Shown here piece after piece: positions 20,663 to 33,015 of a stretch of 64,000 nucleotides of DNA. Numbering within the stretch: position 1 is the first letter of the stretch; the number at the start of each line of letters is the position of its first letter. The notes below the pieces were generated by a model. That model ran no database searches, was not told the DNA's origin, and saw nothing but the letters and a program-made list of their open reading frames with translations. A program made the position numbers and the translations under genes. Source of the stretch: Bradyrhizobium sp. AZCC 1719 (GTDB lineage: Bacteria > Pseudomonadota > Alphaproteobacteria > Rhizobiales > Xanthobacteraceae); assembly GCF_036924525.1 (NCBI RefSeq), contig NZ_JAZHRU010000001.1, positions 2,385,001 to 2,449,000 on the forward strand, read 5' to 3'.

Positions 20663-20758
20663 GTCGTCCCCGCGAAAGCGGGGACCCAGTACGCCGCGGC
20701 GGTCGTGATTCACGAAGAACGCCGGTGAATACTGGATCCCCGCATTCGCGGGGATGAC
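20663..20758. repeat. Intergenic palindromic repeat, family B (CCCCGCGAAAGCGGGG type)
   Basis: The left end GTCGTCCCCGCGAAAGCGGG and the right end ...CCCCGCATTCGCGGGGATGAC are each hairpins and are roughly inverted to each other; CCCAGTA and TACTGGATC also pair. It separates pimC from pimD. A second copy lies at 45916-46014. Confidence 0.75.
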
Positions 20759-20825
20759 GACTGGGGGTGGGGCGCGGATGCCCGCGCATGACGACGAATT
20801 TGGTTAGCCGGAGAAAGTAAAGAAC

Positions 20826-21965
20826 ATGGATTTTGATTTGTCCGAGGAGCAGCGGCTTCTCAAGGAAAGCATCGACGGTCTGTTGACCGATTCCTACGAT
20901 TTCGATGCGCGCAAGAAGTACCAGAAAGAGAAGGGCGGCTGGAGCAAGGCCGTCTGGGGCAAGCTCGCCGAGCAGGGCCTGCTGGGCCTGCCGTTCGCGG
21001 AAGCCGATGGCGGCTTCGGCGCCGGGGCGGTCGAGACCATGATCGTGATGGAAGCGCTCGGCAGGGCGCTGGTGCTGGAGCCGTATCTGGCCACCGTGGT
21101 GGTCGGCGGCGGCTTCCTGCGCCATGGCGGCTCGGCCGAGCAGAAAGCCGCGCACATCCCCGGCATCATCGACGGCAGCAAAACCTTTGCTTTCGCGCAG
21201 CTCGAGAAGAACTCGCGCTACGATCTCGCCGACGTCTCTACCACGGCCAAGAAGAAGGGCGCGGGATGGGTCATCGACGGCGAAAAATTCGTCGTGCTCA
21301 ACGGCGAGAATGCCGACACCCTGATCGTGACCGCGCGCACCAAGGGCAGCCGGCACGACAAGACGGGCATCGGTGTGTTCCTCGTGCCGGCGAATGCCAA
21401 GGGTGTCACCCGCAAGGGCTATCCGACCCAGGACGGGCTGCATGCCGCCGACATCACCTTCACCGGCGTCGAGGTTGGCAGCGACGCCGCGATCAGCGAT
21501 CCCGAGAACAGCCTGCCGCTGATCGAGCGCGTGGTGGACGAAGCCCGCACCGCGATGTGCGCGGAAGCCGTCGGCGCGATGGATGAATCGCTGAAGACGA
21601 CCGTCGAATATCTCAAGACGCGAAAGCAGTTCGGCGTTCCGATCGGCAGCTTTCAGACTTTGCAGCATCGCGCTGCCGACATGTTCGTCGCCCTCGAACA
21701 GGCCCGCAGCATGTCGATGTTCGCGACCATGGCGGCCGATTTCGAAGACGCCAAGGAGCGCGCGACCGCGGTTGCCGCTGCCAAGGTGCAGATCGGGAAA
21801 TCTGGAAAGTTCATCGGCCAGCAGTCGATCCAACTCCACGGCGGCATCGGCATGACCCAGGAAGCCAAAATCGGCCACTACTTCAAGCGCCTGACCATGA
21901 TCGAGAATACGTTTGGCGACACCGACTACCACCTCCGCCGTGTCGCGGAAGGTGGGCTGGTGTAA
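20826..21965 (+). CDS. pimD: Acyl-CoA dehydrogenase-family protein, PimD-like (small subunit)
   Basis: 379 residues with the acyl-CoA dehydrogenase fold: an N-terminal helical part (MDFDLSEEQRLLKES), a middle beta domain, and C-terminal TRKQFGVPIGSFQTLQHRAADM and QLHGGIGMTQEAKIGHYFKR. No glutamate is seen at either known catalytic position; the C-terminal segment reads ENTFGDTDYHLRR. That suggests a non-catalytic partner of PimC, as in heteromeric acyl-CoA dehydrogenases of other bacteria. About 190 bases containing a palindromic repeat separate it from pimC. Confidence 0.86.
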   Translation: MDFDLSEEQRLLKESIDGLLTDSYDFDARKKYQKEKGGWSKAVWGKLAEQGLLGLPFAEADGGFGAGAVETMIVMEALGRALVLEPYLATVVVGGGFLRHGGSAEQKAAHIPGIIDGSKTFAFAQLEKNSRYDLADVSTTAKKKGAGWVIDGEKFVVLNGENADTLIVTARTKGSRHDKTGIGVFLVPANAKGVTRKGYPTQDGLHAADITFTGVEVGSDAAISDPENSLPLIERVVDEARTAMCAEAVGAMDESLKTTVEYLKTRKQFGVPIGSFQTLQHRAADMFVALEQARSMSMFATMAADFEDAKERATAVAAAKVQIGKSGKFIGQQSIQLHGGIGMTQEAKIGHYFKRLTMIENTFGDTDYHLRRVAEGGLV

Positions 21966-21973
21966 CACCCTCC

Positions 21974-22069
21974 GTCATTCCGGGGCGCGCGTTAGCGCGA
22001 ACCCGGAATCTCGCGCCGACAACTTCTGGATTCCGGGTCCACGCGCTTTCGCGCGTGTCCCGGAATGAC
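21974..22069. repeat. Intergenic palindromic repeat, family A
   Basis: Begins GTCATTCCGGGGCGCG and ends CCCGGAATGAC, with internal hairpins (GCGCGTTAGCGCG; GCGCTTTCGCGC). Same outer arms as 4234-4334. It lies between pimD and the SDR gene. Confidence 0.75.
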
Positions 22070-22101
22070 GAACTAAAAGCGGTCATGCGGAGCCAACAAC
22101 A

Positions 22102-22875
22102 ATGAAAAACACCCCGTTCGATCTCACCGGAAAAGTCGCCGTCATCACCGGCTCCAGCCGCGGCATCGGCCGCTCCTCCGCAGAACTGCTGGCAAAGCTC
22201 GGGGCCAAGGTCGTGATCTCCAGCCGCAAGGCGGACGCCTGCCAGGAAGTGGCCGAAGGCATCAAAAAGGCGGGCGGCGACGCCCATGTCATCCCCTGCA
22301 ACATCTCGCGCCGCGAGGAAGTCGAGGCGCTGATATCGGGCACGACAAAGCATTACGGCAAGGTCGATATCCTCGTCTGCAACGCCGCGGTGAACCCCTA
22401 TTACGGCCCGCTGCTCGATATCAAGGACGAGGCCTTCGACAAGATCATGGGCAGTAACGTCAAGAGCAACATCTGGCTCTGCGCGCTGGCGATCCCGCAG
22501 ATGGCGGAGCGCGGCAACGGCTCGGTGGTGATCATCTCGTCCATCGGCGGCATGCGCGGCTCCACGGTGATCGGCGCCTACGGCATTTCGAAAGCGGCGG
22601 ATTTCGCACTCTGCCGGAGCCTTGCCGGCGAATGGGGGCCCAAGGGCGTCCGCGTCAATTGCGTCGCGCCGGGCCTCGTGAAAACCGATTTCGCCCGCGC
22701 ACTCTGGGAAGACGCCGAAAACCTCAAACGCCGCACCGCCACCACGCCGCTGCGCCGGATCGGCGAGCCCGATGAAATCGCCGGCGCCGTGGCCTACCTC
22801 GCCTCCGATGCCTCCACCTTCATGACCGGCCAGACCATCGTGGTCGACGGCGGTGTAACGACAGCAGCGCCGTGA
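22102..22875 (+). CDS. Short-chain dehydrogenase/reductase (SDR), DHRS4-like
   Basis: 257-residue classical SDR. The cofactor motif TGSSRGIGRS (about 17-26) with SSRK after strand 2 suggests NADP(H). NAAV, the catalytic Ser in ISSIG and YGISK (Tyr and Lys) are present, and the C-terminus FMTGQTIVVDGG is typical. The substrate cannot be told from the sequence. It follows pimD on the same strand with a palindromic repeat between, and might act in the same acid-degradation pathway, but SDR genes are too general for that to be firm. Confidence 0.87.
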   Translation: MKNTPFDLTGKVAVITGSSRGIGRSSAELLAKLGAKVVISSRKADACQEVAEGIKKAGGDAHVIPCNISRREEVEALISGTTKHYGKVDILVCNAAVNPYYGPLLDIKDEAFDKIMGSNVKSNIWLCALAIPQMAERGNGSVVIISSIGGMRGSTVIGAYGISKAADFALCRSLAGEWGPKGVRVNCVAPGLVKTDFARALWEDAENLKRRTATTPLRRIGEPDEIAGAVAYLASDASTFMTGQTIVVDGGVTTAAP

Positions 22876-22884
22876 TCCTTCCTT

Positions 22885-23037
22885 ATCCTCCCCTGGAGGG
22901 GGAGGATCGGTTCGCATGAAATGCGAACCGAGGTGGGGTGATCTCTCCACTCGGGCACTGATCAAGGGGACAGACCGTCACCCCGCCCCGTCACGCATCT
23001 TGCGATGCGTGCCGACCCTCCCCCTCGAGGGGAGGGT
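22885..23037. repeat. Intergenic palindromic repeat, family C (double element)
   Basis: CCTCCCCTGGAGGGGGAGG at the left and CCCTCCCCCTCGAGGGGAGGG at the right flank small inverted units (GGTTCGCATGAAATGCGAACC; CACGCATCTTGCGATGCGTG). It lies between the SDR gene and glpK. Confidence 0.72.
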
Positions 23038-23128
23038 GAGCGCGCTGCCCGCTCTCCGCCCAACTTGACCTTCGCCTCCCAATCGGATTGCCTCTCCGCA
23101 ACCAACAATCCTTCGGGGAAGCAACGTC

Positions 23129-24631
23129 ATGTCCTTTGTGCTGGCCATCGATCAGGGCACCACGTCCTCGCGCGCCATGGTGTTCCGCAGCGATATTTCC
23201 ATCGCCGCCACGGCGCAGCAGGAATTCCCGCAGCATTTTCCCGCGTCGGGCTGGGTCGAGCACGAGCCGGAGGACATCTGGACTTCGACGTTACAGGTCT
23301 GCCGCGAGGCGCTGGAAAAGGCCGGCCTGAGAGCCAAAGACATCGCCGCGATCGGCATTACCAACCAGCGCGAGACCACGGTGGTGTGGGACCGCGCCAC
23401 CGGGCAGGCGGTGCACCGCGCCATCGTCTGGCAGGACCGCCGCACCGCCGACATCTGCGCCAGGTTGAAGAGCGAAGGCAACGAGCCCGCGATTTCGGCC
23501 AAGACGGGCCTGATCATCGATCCCTATTTTTCGGGGACAAAAGTTGCCTGGATCCTCGATCACGTCCCGGGCGCGCGCGAACGCGCCGGCCGCGGTGAAC
23601 TGATGTTCGGCACCGTCGATTGCTATCTGCTGTGGCGGCTGACCGGCGGCAAGGTGCACGTCACCGACGCCACCAACGCCTCGCGCACGCTGCTGTTCAA
23701 CATCCACACCGGCGACTGGGACGACGAACTCCTGAAAATCCTGCGCGTGCCGCGCTCGATGCTGCCCGAGGTCAAGGATTCCTCCGCCAAATTCGGCGAA
23801 ACCGTGCCCGACCTGTTCGGCGGCCCGATCGCAATATCCGGCATTGCCGGCGACCAGCAGGCCGCAACCATCGGCCAGGCCTGTTTCACGCCCGGCATGA
23901 TCAAGTCGACCTACGGCACCGGCTGCTTTGCGCTGCTCAACACCGGCACCACGCCGGTGGCCTCCAAGAACAAGCTGCTCACCACCATCGCTTATCAATT
24001 GAACGGCAAACGCACCTATGCCCTCGAAGGCTCGATCTTCGTCGCGGGCTCGGCGGTGCAATGGCTGCGCGACGGCCTCGGCATTATCAAGCAGGCCTCC
24101 GAAACCGGCCCGCTCGCCGACAAGTCCGATTCCATGCAAAGCGTCTATCTGGTGCCGGCCTTTGTCGGCCTCGGCGCGCCGTACTGGAATCCGCGCGTAC
24201 GTGGCGCGCTGTTCGGCCTGACCCGCAACACCGGTCCGGCCGAACTCGCGCATGCCGCCCTCGAAAGCGTCTGCTACCAGACCTTCGACCTATGGGCCGC
24301 CATGCGCGCCGACTGGCCGGACGCGACCGCCGCCAACATCGTGCTCCGCGTCGACGGCGGCATGACGGCGTCCGACTGGACCATGCAGCGGCTCGCAGAC
24401 TTGCTGGATGCACCAGTCGACCGGCCGAAGATCCAGGAGACCACAGCGTTAGGCGCTGCGTATCTCGCCGGGTTGAACGCCGGCGTCTATCCTGAGCCCG
24501 CAAAGTTCGCCGACAACTGGCGGCTCGAACACCGCTTCAAGCCGGCGATGAGTGCGGCGACGCGCGAGCGGAAGCTGGCGGGTTGGGCGAGGGCGGTGAA
24601 GGGCGTGCTGGCAAGCGATGAAGGGGAGTGA
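23129..24631 (+). CDS. glpK: Glycerol kinase
   Basis: 500-residue FGGY kinase that phosphorylates glycerol to glycerol 3-phosphate. The N-terminal phosphate loop [17 protein letters not shown]-like TNQRET, the substrate segment WQDRRT, the catalytic-region [18 protein letters not shown] and the C-terminal [12 protein letters not shown] match the family. Length equals that of typical GlpK. No glpF or glpD is adjacent, and the next gene is an unrelated GNAT enzyme. Confidence 0.95.
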   Translation: MSFVLAIDQGTTSSRAMVFRSDISIAATAQQEFPQHFPASGWVEHEPEDIWTSTLQVCREALEKAGLRAKDIAAIGITNQRETTVVWDRATGQAVHRAIVWQDRRTADICARLKSEGNEPAISAKTGLIIDPYFSGTKVAWILDHVPGARERAGRGELMFGTVDCYLLWRLTGGKVHVTDATNASRTLLFNIHTGDWDDELLKILRVPRSMLPEVKDSSAKFGETVPDLFGGPIAISGIAGDQQAATIGQACFTPGMIKSTYGTGCFALLNTGTTPVASKNKLLTTIAYQLNGKRTYALEGSIFVAGSAVQWLRDGLGIIKQASETGPLADKSDSMQSVYLVPAFVGLGAPYWNPRVRGALFGLTRNTGPAELAHAALESVCYQTFDLWAAMRADWPDATAANIVLRVDGGMTASDWTMQRLADLLDAPVDRPKIQETTALGAAYLAGLNAGVYPEPAKFADNWRLEHRFKPAMSAATRERKLAGWARAVKGVLASDEGE

Positions 24632-24637
24632 CGTCAG

Positions 24638-25231
24638 TTGACAGTGCCTGACGGCTATTCGGACATCCCCGCCGGCAAGATCGCCGCTATCGTCACGCAT
24701 CTGGAGATGACTGAACGGCCCGCGCCGCGTTCTGATCCGCCCAGAGCCTGGTCGCTGCGCCGGGTGGAGATCCCGCCGCTCGATTGGTTTCGCGATCTCT
24801 ATCGTCGCGTCGGCGAGGAATGGCTGTGGTTCTCGCGAAACCAGTTGCCCGATGCCGAACTCGCGGCACGGCTCCATTCGCCGCAGCTCGAAGTCTACGC
24901 GATGGTCGACGACGGCCGCGATGAGGGCTTGCTGGAGCTGAATTTTCGCGAGCCCCGCCAATGCGAGATCGGCATGTTCGGCGTCACCGCAAAACTGGTC
25001 GGCACCGGCGCCGGCCGCTGGCTGATGAATCGCGCGCTGGAGCTCGCATGGTCGCGGCCGATCAGCCGCGTCTGGCTGCACACCTGCACCTTCGACCACC
25101 CCGCCGCGCTCGCCTTCTATCAGCGTTCGGGGTTTCGTGCGTTCCGACGGCAGATCGAGGTCGTCGACGATCCCCGCCTTGACGGCACCGCGCCGCGCGA
25201 TGTGGCGGCGCATGTGCCGGTGATTGAATAG
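24638..25231 (+). CDS. GNAT-family N-acetyltransferase
   Basis: 197 residues. The acetyl-CoA-binding motif A region is EIGMFGVTAKLVGTGAGRWL at about 110-135, followed by the motif B stretch VWLHTCTFDHPAALAFYQRSGF. TTG at 24638 was kept as the start because AAGGGGAG sits 9 bases upstream; a GTG at 24644 is possible. The substrate is unknown. It starts 6 bases after glpK, so co-transcription is likely. Confidence 0.85.
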   Translation: MTVPDGYSDIPAGKIAAIVTHLEMTERPAPRSDPPRAWSLRRVEIPPLDWFRDLYRRVGEEWLWFSRNQLPDAELAARLHSPQLEVYAMVDDGRDEGLLELNFREPRQCEIGMFGVTAKLVGTGAGRWLMNRALELAWSRPISRVWLHTCTFDHPAALAFYQRSGFRAFRRQIEVVDDPRLDGTAPRDVAAHVPVIE

Positions 25232-25243
25232 TGGGGAGGAGCT

Positions 25244-25534
25244 ATGCCGGGCTTTTCGCTTGATTTACCGGCGGACTTCGCGGACTACGAATGGGAAGTC
25301 GAGACCAAAGGCTGGTTTTCCGAGGCACGGATCATTGTTTCAGGGAAGCGATATCGCTTGAACTTCTACGACCCCGTGCGCCTCGGCCAGGAGATAGAAA
25401 GCGAGCTTCAGCGTGGCGGCGCGTTTTTTGAGCCTAACTTGGTGATTGTTCAATCCGTAACAAGAGCAAATATGGAGCAAGCTGCGGTCCTGTTGGCGCA
25501 GTCAAGTCGGATAGCCGGCCTTATAGAGGAATAG
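25244..25534 (+). CDS. Hypothetical protein, 96 residues
   Basis: I do not recognise this family. It is a soluble, acidic, alpha/beta-looking protein (MPGFSLDLPADFADYEWEVE..., C-terminal QAAVLLAQSSRIAGLIEE) with no signal peptide or membrane segment. GGGAGGAG lies just before the ATG. It starts 12 bases after the GNAT gene in the same direction and is probably the last gene of a glpK-GNAT operon. Base composition is somewhat lower in GC than the neighbours. Confidence 0.6.
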   Translation: MPGFSLDLPADFADYEWEVETKGWFSEARIIVSGKRYRLNFYDPVRLGQEIESELQRGGAFFEPNLVIVQSVTRANMEQAAVLLAQSSRIAGLIEE

Positions 25535-25584
25535 CGTAACGTAATGTCTGAGGAGCCCGAATTGCGCCAGGTGTTTCCGTGACC

Positions 25585-26007
25585 TCAAAACATTTCCTGC
25601 TTCACTCTTGCCAGCGAGAACCCGCGTCGGTCCGTGTTGAAGCAGGTCACGCCGGCCTGCTCCGACTTGCACGTAAATCCCCCGCGCTGCCAGACCTCGT
25701 CGTACGCCAGCACCGGCAGTGATTTGTCCATCACGGTGTCACCATGGCAGATGCGGGCGGCCGGGCCTTTGGCGTTCATCTCGAAGGCGCTGCCATAGTC
25801 GAGTTCGCAATCGGCGGGGGGACGCGGCTTGGTGTCCATCACGCTGATGTCGCAGCGGAGCACGTTTTGCTTGTCGTAGTTGAAATACTGGCAGGCGATG
25901 TTTTTGGAGGGCGACTGGAAGCCGGTGGGGGCAGTTTGGGCGTGCGATGTGGCGGCAAATGTCAGCACGGACAGCGCGGAAAGCATAGGTAAGGTGCGCA
26001 TCATCAT
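25585..26007 (-). CDS. Secreted hypothetical protein with four-cysteine core (DUF6636-like)
   Basis: About 140 residues. A signal peptide MMMRTLPMLSALSVLTFAATSHAQ is followed by a small Cys-rich domain: SPSKNIACQYF, LRCDIS, DCELDYG, ARICHGD, FTCKSEQAGVTCFN. The pattern of a short Cys pair around a Trp/Gly-rich strand resembles small secreted DUF6636-type proteins; that match is from memory only. Start chosen at the first of three tandem ATGs; a TTG at 26025 would put six residues before the signal peptide. Convergent with the 96-residue gene. Confidence 0.7.
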   Translation of the reverse strand: MMMRTLPMLSALSVLTFAATSHAQTAPTGFQSPSKNIACQYFNYDKQNVLRCDISVMDTKPRPPADCELDYGSAFEMNAKGPAARICHGDTVMDKSLPVLAYDEVWQRGGFTCKSEQAGVTCFNTDRRGFSLARVKQEMF

Positions 26008-26075
26008 GCGACTCGTTGGTTGCAATGTGAAGCAGCGTACTTAGGATGGCGAGGAGCGCAACCCCGACCCTGCAT

Positions 26076-26162
26076 GTCATGCCCGGACTTGGTCCGGGCA
26101 TCCATCCCTCTTCAAGAGAGTCTTTTGAAGAGGGATGTTGCGGGGTCGAGCCCGGCAATGAC
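26076..26162. repeat. Intergenic palindromic repeat, family E (GTCATGCCCGGAC type)
   Basis: Hairpin TGCCCGGACTTGGTCCGGGCA, then CATCCCTCTTCAAGA...TCTTTTGAAGAGGGATG, closing with GCCCGGCAATGAC. The outer ends are inverted to each other. It lies between the secreted-protein gene and the GST gene. Confidence 0.7.
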
Positions 26163-26182
26163 GAACCTGAGTGTGAGACATC

Positions 26183-26812
26183 ATGATCCTGATCGGCCAA
26201 TTCGACTCCCCCTTCGTCCGCCGCGTCGCCATCGCGATGCGGCTCTATGGCATCGCCTTCGAGCATAAGCCGTGGTCGACCTTCGGCGATGCCGACAAGA
26301 TCGCGGCCCATAATCCGCTGCGCCGGGTGCCGACGCTGGTGCTGGATAGTGGGGAAGCGCTGATCGAGAGCGCGATGATCCTGGATTATCTCGACGATCG
26401 CGTCGGCCCCGAGAAGGCGATGATCGCGCGCGGCGGCGAGGCGCGCTGGCGGCATCTGCGGATTTGCGCGCTGGCGATGGGGCTCGGCGACAAGGGCGTT
26501 AGCCTGCTGTACGAGCGCGTGCTGCGCAAGGAACAGCTCGATCTCTGGGTGGAGCGCTGCAAGTCGCAGATCGCGGGCGTGCTGGAGGTGCTGGAGAAAG
26601 AGCGCGCCTCGGTCAAAACGCCGTATTGGTTCGGCGAGCGCGCCGGGCACGCCGATATCGCGGTCGCCTGCGTGCTGCGCTTCGTCGGCGAGGCGCATCC
26701 GGAGCTGTTCGACGCCAGCTATCGGGCGCTGAAAGCGCATTCCGTCACTTGCGAGGCGCTGCCGCCGTTTAAGGAAATCGTGCAGCCGCTGGCCCCGCCG
26801 AGCGGCGATTGA
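26183..26812 (+). CDS. Glutathione S-transferase family protein
   Basis: 209 residues. The N-terminal thioredoxin-like domain (1-80) has LIGQFDSPFVRRVAIAMRLYGI, the cis-Pro VPTL and the glutathione-binding ESAMILDYLDD. The C-terminal helical domain has the N-capping-box region AGHADIAVACVL. The residue at the usual catalytic position is Ser (FDSPFVRR), as in theta-, beta- or zeta-like bacterial forms. Substrate unknown. Not related closely to the GST-like gene at 27018. Confidence 0.85.
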   Translation: MILIGQFDSPFVRRVAIAMRLYGIAFEHKPWSTFGDADKIAAHNPLRRVPTLVLDSGEALIESAMILDYLDDRVGPEKAMIARGGEARWRHLRICALAMGLGDKGVSLLYERVLRKEQLDLWVERCKSQIAGVLEVLEKERASVKTPYWFGERAGHADIAVACVLRFVGEAHPELFDASYRALKAHSVTCEALPPFKEIVQPLAPPSGD

Positions 26813-26930
26813 GCTGGACGGGGCCGCGCCTAGCCGCGGCCGCGGAGCCAGCCCAATCCTACTTTGCATGGGGTTGTTTTCGCGATTTTTTCAGCAGACG
26901 CTGGTCCCGCCGAAGGAGTGAGGGGCTTTG

Positions 26931-27021
26931 GTAGGGTGGGCAAAGCGCAGCGTGCCCACCATCCAGGATGGTCTGCCGATAAATGGTGGGCACGGCGCAA
27001 GCGCGCCTTTGCCCACCCTAC
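26931..27021. repeat. Intergenic palindromic repeat, family D (GTAGGGTGGGCAAAG type)
   Basis: GTAGGGTGGGCAAAG at the left is repeated inverted as CTTTGCCCACCCTAC-like sequence at the right. Internal GTGCCCACCA and TGGTGGGCAC also pair, so the whole element folds as one long hairpin. Its right end contains the stop codon of the minus-strand gene at 27018-27677. Confidence 0.78.
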
Positions 27022-27677
27022 TTCAGCCGCATCGCCTCCGGTGTGTCCGGCTGCGCCAGCGGATGCGCTTTTTCAAATTCCGGCAGCGCCATTGCGGTCT
27101 CGAAAATGCGCTTCACGGTCGGATAGGTCGTCAGGTTGACCTGCTGGTTCAGCGCGGCGGTGACATGGCCGACCATGCAGATGTCGGCGATTGTCGGCGC
27201 ATCGCCATGGCAGAATTTTCCGGTGTCCTTGTTATCAGCAAGGTGCCCCTCCAGCGCTGCCAGCGTCTCGGCGATCCAGTGTCGCCGCCATGCCGCCTGC
27301 TGCGTGTCGCGCAGATTCAGCTCGTGGTCGAGATAGCGCCGCATCCGCGGCGTCAGCAACGGGTGGCCCTCGCAGGCAACCATCAGCGCCAGCGCGCGGA
27401 CGCGGGCGCGGCCGGCGAGGTCGGTGGGCAGCAGCGGCGGGGAGGGATATTTCTCTTCGAGATATTCGAGGATGGCGAGCGACTGGAACAGGGTGGTGCC
27501 GTCGTCCGCGACCAGCGCCGGCAGCGCCATCTGCGGGTTGATCCGGCGATACTCGGGATCGCGATGAGCATTGGCGTCGAGGTCGACGAAGATCACTTCG
27601 ACCGGAACATTTTTCAGATTGAGCGCGATGCGAACGCGAAAGCTCGCCAGCGATCGCCAGAAGGAGAAGAATTTCAT
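27018..27677 (-). CDS. GST-family protein, maleylacetoacetate-isomerase (zeta)-like
   Basis: 219 residues. The N-terminus has SFWRSLASFRVRIALNLK, matching the zeta-class S-S-C-x-[WH]-RVRIAL signature except that the Ser-Cys pair reads Leu-Ala. It continues with INPQMALPALVADDG and LFQSLAILEYLEEKYP, and the C-terminal domain has GDAPTIADICMVGHV. Start 27677 has GGAGG about 5 bases upstream; the frame open further upstream is only translated repeat. The TAG stop lies inside a family D repeat. Zeta enzymes isomerise maleylacetoacetate in tyrosine breakdown; the changed motif and the lack of neighbours from that pathway make the activity uncertain. Confidence 0.8.
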   Translation of the reverse strand: MKFFSFWRSLASFRVRIALNLKNVPVEVIFVDLDANAHRDPEYRRINPQMALPALVADDGTTLFQSLAILEYLEEKYPSPPLLPTDLAGRARVRALALMVACEGHPLLTPRMRRYLDHELNLRDTQQAAWRRHWIAETLAALEGHLADNKDTGKFCHGDAPTIADICMVGHVTAALNQQVNLTTYPTVKRIFETAMALPEFEKAHPLAQPDTPEAMRLK

Positions 27678-27689
27678 GGGGCCTCCGTC

Positions 27690-27829
27690 TCTCTTCCCCT
27701 CTCCCCTTGTGGGAGAGGGTGGATCAATCGTGCGAAGCACGATTGAGACGGGTGAGGGGTTCTCTCCGCGGATAGAACCCCTCATCCGGCGCTTCGCGCC
27801 ACCTTCTCCCACAAGGGGAGAAGGGAAGA
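27690..27829. repeat. Intergenic palindromic repeat, family C
   Basis: CTCTCCCCTTGTGGGAGAGGG on the left and CCTTCTCCCACAAGGGGAGAAGG on the right are inverted to each other. Internal hairpins ATCGTGCGAAGCACGAT and GGCGCTTCGCGCC are visible. It fills the gap between the zeta-like GST and metH. Confidence 0.75.
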
Positions 27830-27836
27830 AAGCGAG

Positions 27837-31715
<3,879 letters not shown>

Positions 31716-31719
31716 CGGA

Positions 31720-32634
31720 TCAGGCGGCTTTCTGTGCGCCATTGGGGCGGATGCCCAGCAGATGGCTGATCGCGAACACGAGGTCCGCGCGGTTCATGGT
31801 GTAGAAGTGAAAGGTATCGACGCCGTGCTTGGCGAGCTTTTGCACCTGTCCGGCCGCCACGGTGGCGGCGACGAGCTTGCGCGTCTCGGCGTCGTCATCC
31901 AGGCCTTCGAATTTGTCGGCGAGCCAGTCCGGCACCGTCGTGCCGGCGCGGGTCACGAAGCTGCGCGCCTGCTTGAAATTGTGCATCGGCATGATGCCGG
32001 GGACGACCGGAATATCGATGCCGCGGGCGCGGACGCGGTCGAGGTAGCGGAAGTAGAGATCGTTATCGAAGAACACTTGCGTAATGGCTCGCGCCGCGCC
32101 GGCGTCGACCTTGGCCTTGAGCGTATCGATATCGGCGTCGATCGTCGGGCTCTCCGGATGTTTTTCCGGATAGGCGGACACCGAGATTTCGATATCGGGA
32201 AAGCGCTTCTTGATGCCCGCGATCAGGTCGGGCGAACTTTGATAGCCGTCCGGATGCGCGCGATAGGCGGTGCCGATGCCGGTGGTGGGATCGCCGCGCA
32301 GCGCCACGATGTGGCGGACGCCGATCTCGTGATAGCGCGCCACCACGTCGTCGATCTCGCCCTTGGGCGCGCCGACGCAGGTCAGGTGCGCGGCAGGCGT
32401 CAGCCGCGTCTCTTTCAGAATGCGGGCAATGGTCGAATGGGTCCGCCCGCGGGTCGATCCCCCTGCGCCATAGGTCACCGAGACGAAATTGGGGGCGAGC
32501 GGCGCCAGCCGGTTGATGGTCTCCCACAGGCTCCGCTCCATCTCTTCGGTCTTGGGCGGAAAGAACTCAAAGGAGATCTTTGGCGAATGCAGCGCGCGAT
32601 GGCCGTCGAAAGCGGGGGGCGTAACCTCGGTCAT
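31720..32634 (-). CDS. metF: 5,10-methylenetetrahydrofolate reductase
   Basis: 304-residue FAD enzyme that makes the 5-methyltetrahydrofolate used by MetH. Motifs: [14 protein letters not shown], the catalytic-Glu region, [27 protein letters not shown] and PGIMPMHN. The metF-metH pair is an operon (4-base gap), which fits their consecutive reactions. The upstream region 32635-32800 contains AT-rich promoter-like sequence but no riboswitch that I recognise. Confidence 0.95.
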   Translation of the reverse strand: MTEVTPPAFDGHRALHSPKISFEFFPPKTEEMERSLWETINRLAPLAPNFVSVTYGAGGSTRGRTHSTIARILKETRLTPAAHLTCVGAPKGEIDDVVARYHEIGVRHIVALRGDPTTGIGTAYRAHPDGYQSSPDLIAGIKKRFPDIEISVSAYPEKHPESPTIDADIDTLKAKVDAGAARAITQVFFDNDLYFRYLDRVRARGIDIPVVPGIMPMHNFKQARSFVTRAGTTVPDWLADKFEGLDDDAETRKLVAATVAAGQVQKLAKHGVDTFHFYTMNRADLVFAISHLLGIRPNGAQKAA

Positions 32635-33015
32635 GGCACTTCACAAAGCTCCGAAACGATGGGCGAACGTCAGCCGTAGCGACGATGCGCTAAAATAAGC
32701 GAAACAGGGCGGGCCAAACAGCCCATTGGAGATGGGAAGTGGCCCAATACCTACAAAATATACGAATTTTATGTCTTGATCGAGGAGTTTAGTGGGCGAC
32801 GCTCATGGTAAATTATGCAGCAAATACAATAGATAGTAAAAGAGTTTCTGGTGAAGAGGGCGTGTTATGTGGTGGGCAGAAGTACAAATTATCAAATTTG
32901 TCACATTTCGTCCCACTCCAGCGGTGCGATGTGGCGCTCTTTTCCCCACAAGCGCGGGCCTGCTCTGCGCCGGCCAGGCCTTTGTCGCCTCCCGTTGCCG
33001 CACTAGTTTAACGCC
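32635..33015. other. Intergenic region with an AT-rich patch, metF to the luciferase-like gene
   Basis: About 380 bases. The part from about 32745 to 32910 is clearly AT-rich compared with all surroundings. It includes ATATACGAATTTTATG-like sequence that could serve as promoter for metF on the minus strand. An open frame of 68 codons (32805-33011, plus) has no ribosome site and an unlike two-part composition, so I do not call it. I see no riboswitch or RNA gene. Confidence 0.5.

Noticed and set aside
20663..20758. CRISPR-like array or tRNA in the hairpin-rich gaps
   Set aside because: The hairpins are single palindromic elements, not regular repeat-spacer units, and no cloverleaf with a CCA-type 3' end is present.
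27018..27812. Longer start for the zeta-like GST gene
   Set aside because: The extra N-terminal 45 residues are translated family C repeat, and GGAGG supports the start at 27677.
32635..32800. Possible SAM or SAH riboswitch before metF-metH
   Set aside because: I looked for the short conserved elements of the known proteobacterial SAM-II and SAH classes on the minus strand and found none.
32805..33011. 68-codon open frame in the AT-rich island
   Set aside because: No ribosome site, and the composition changes abruptly from AT-rich to GC-rich halfway. Not supported as a gene.
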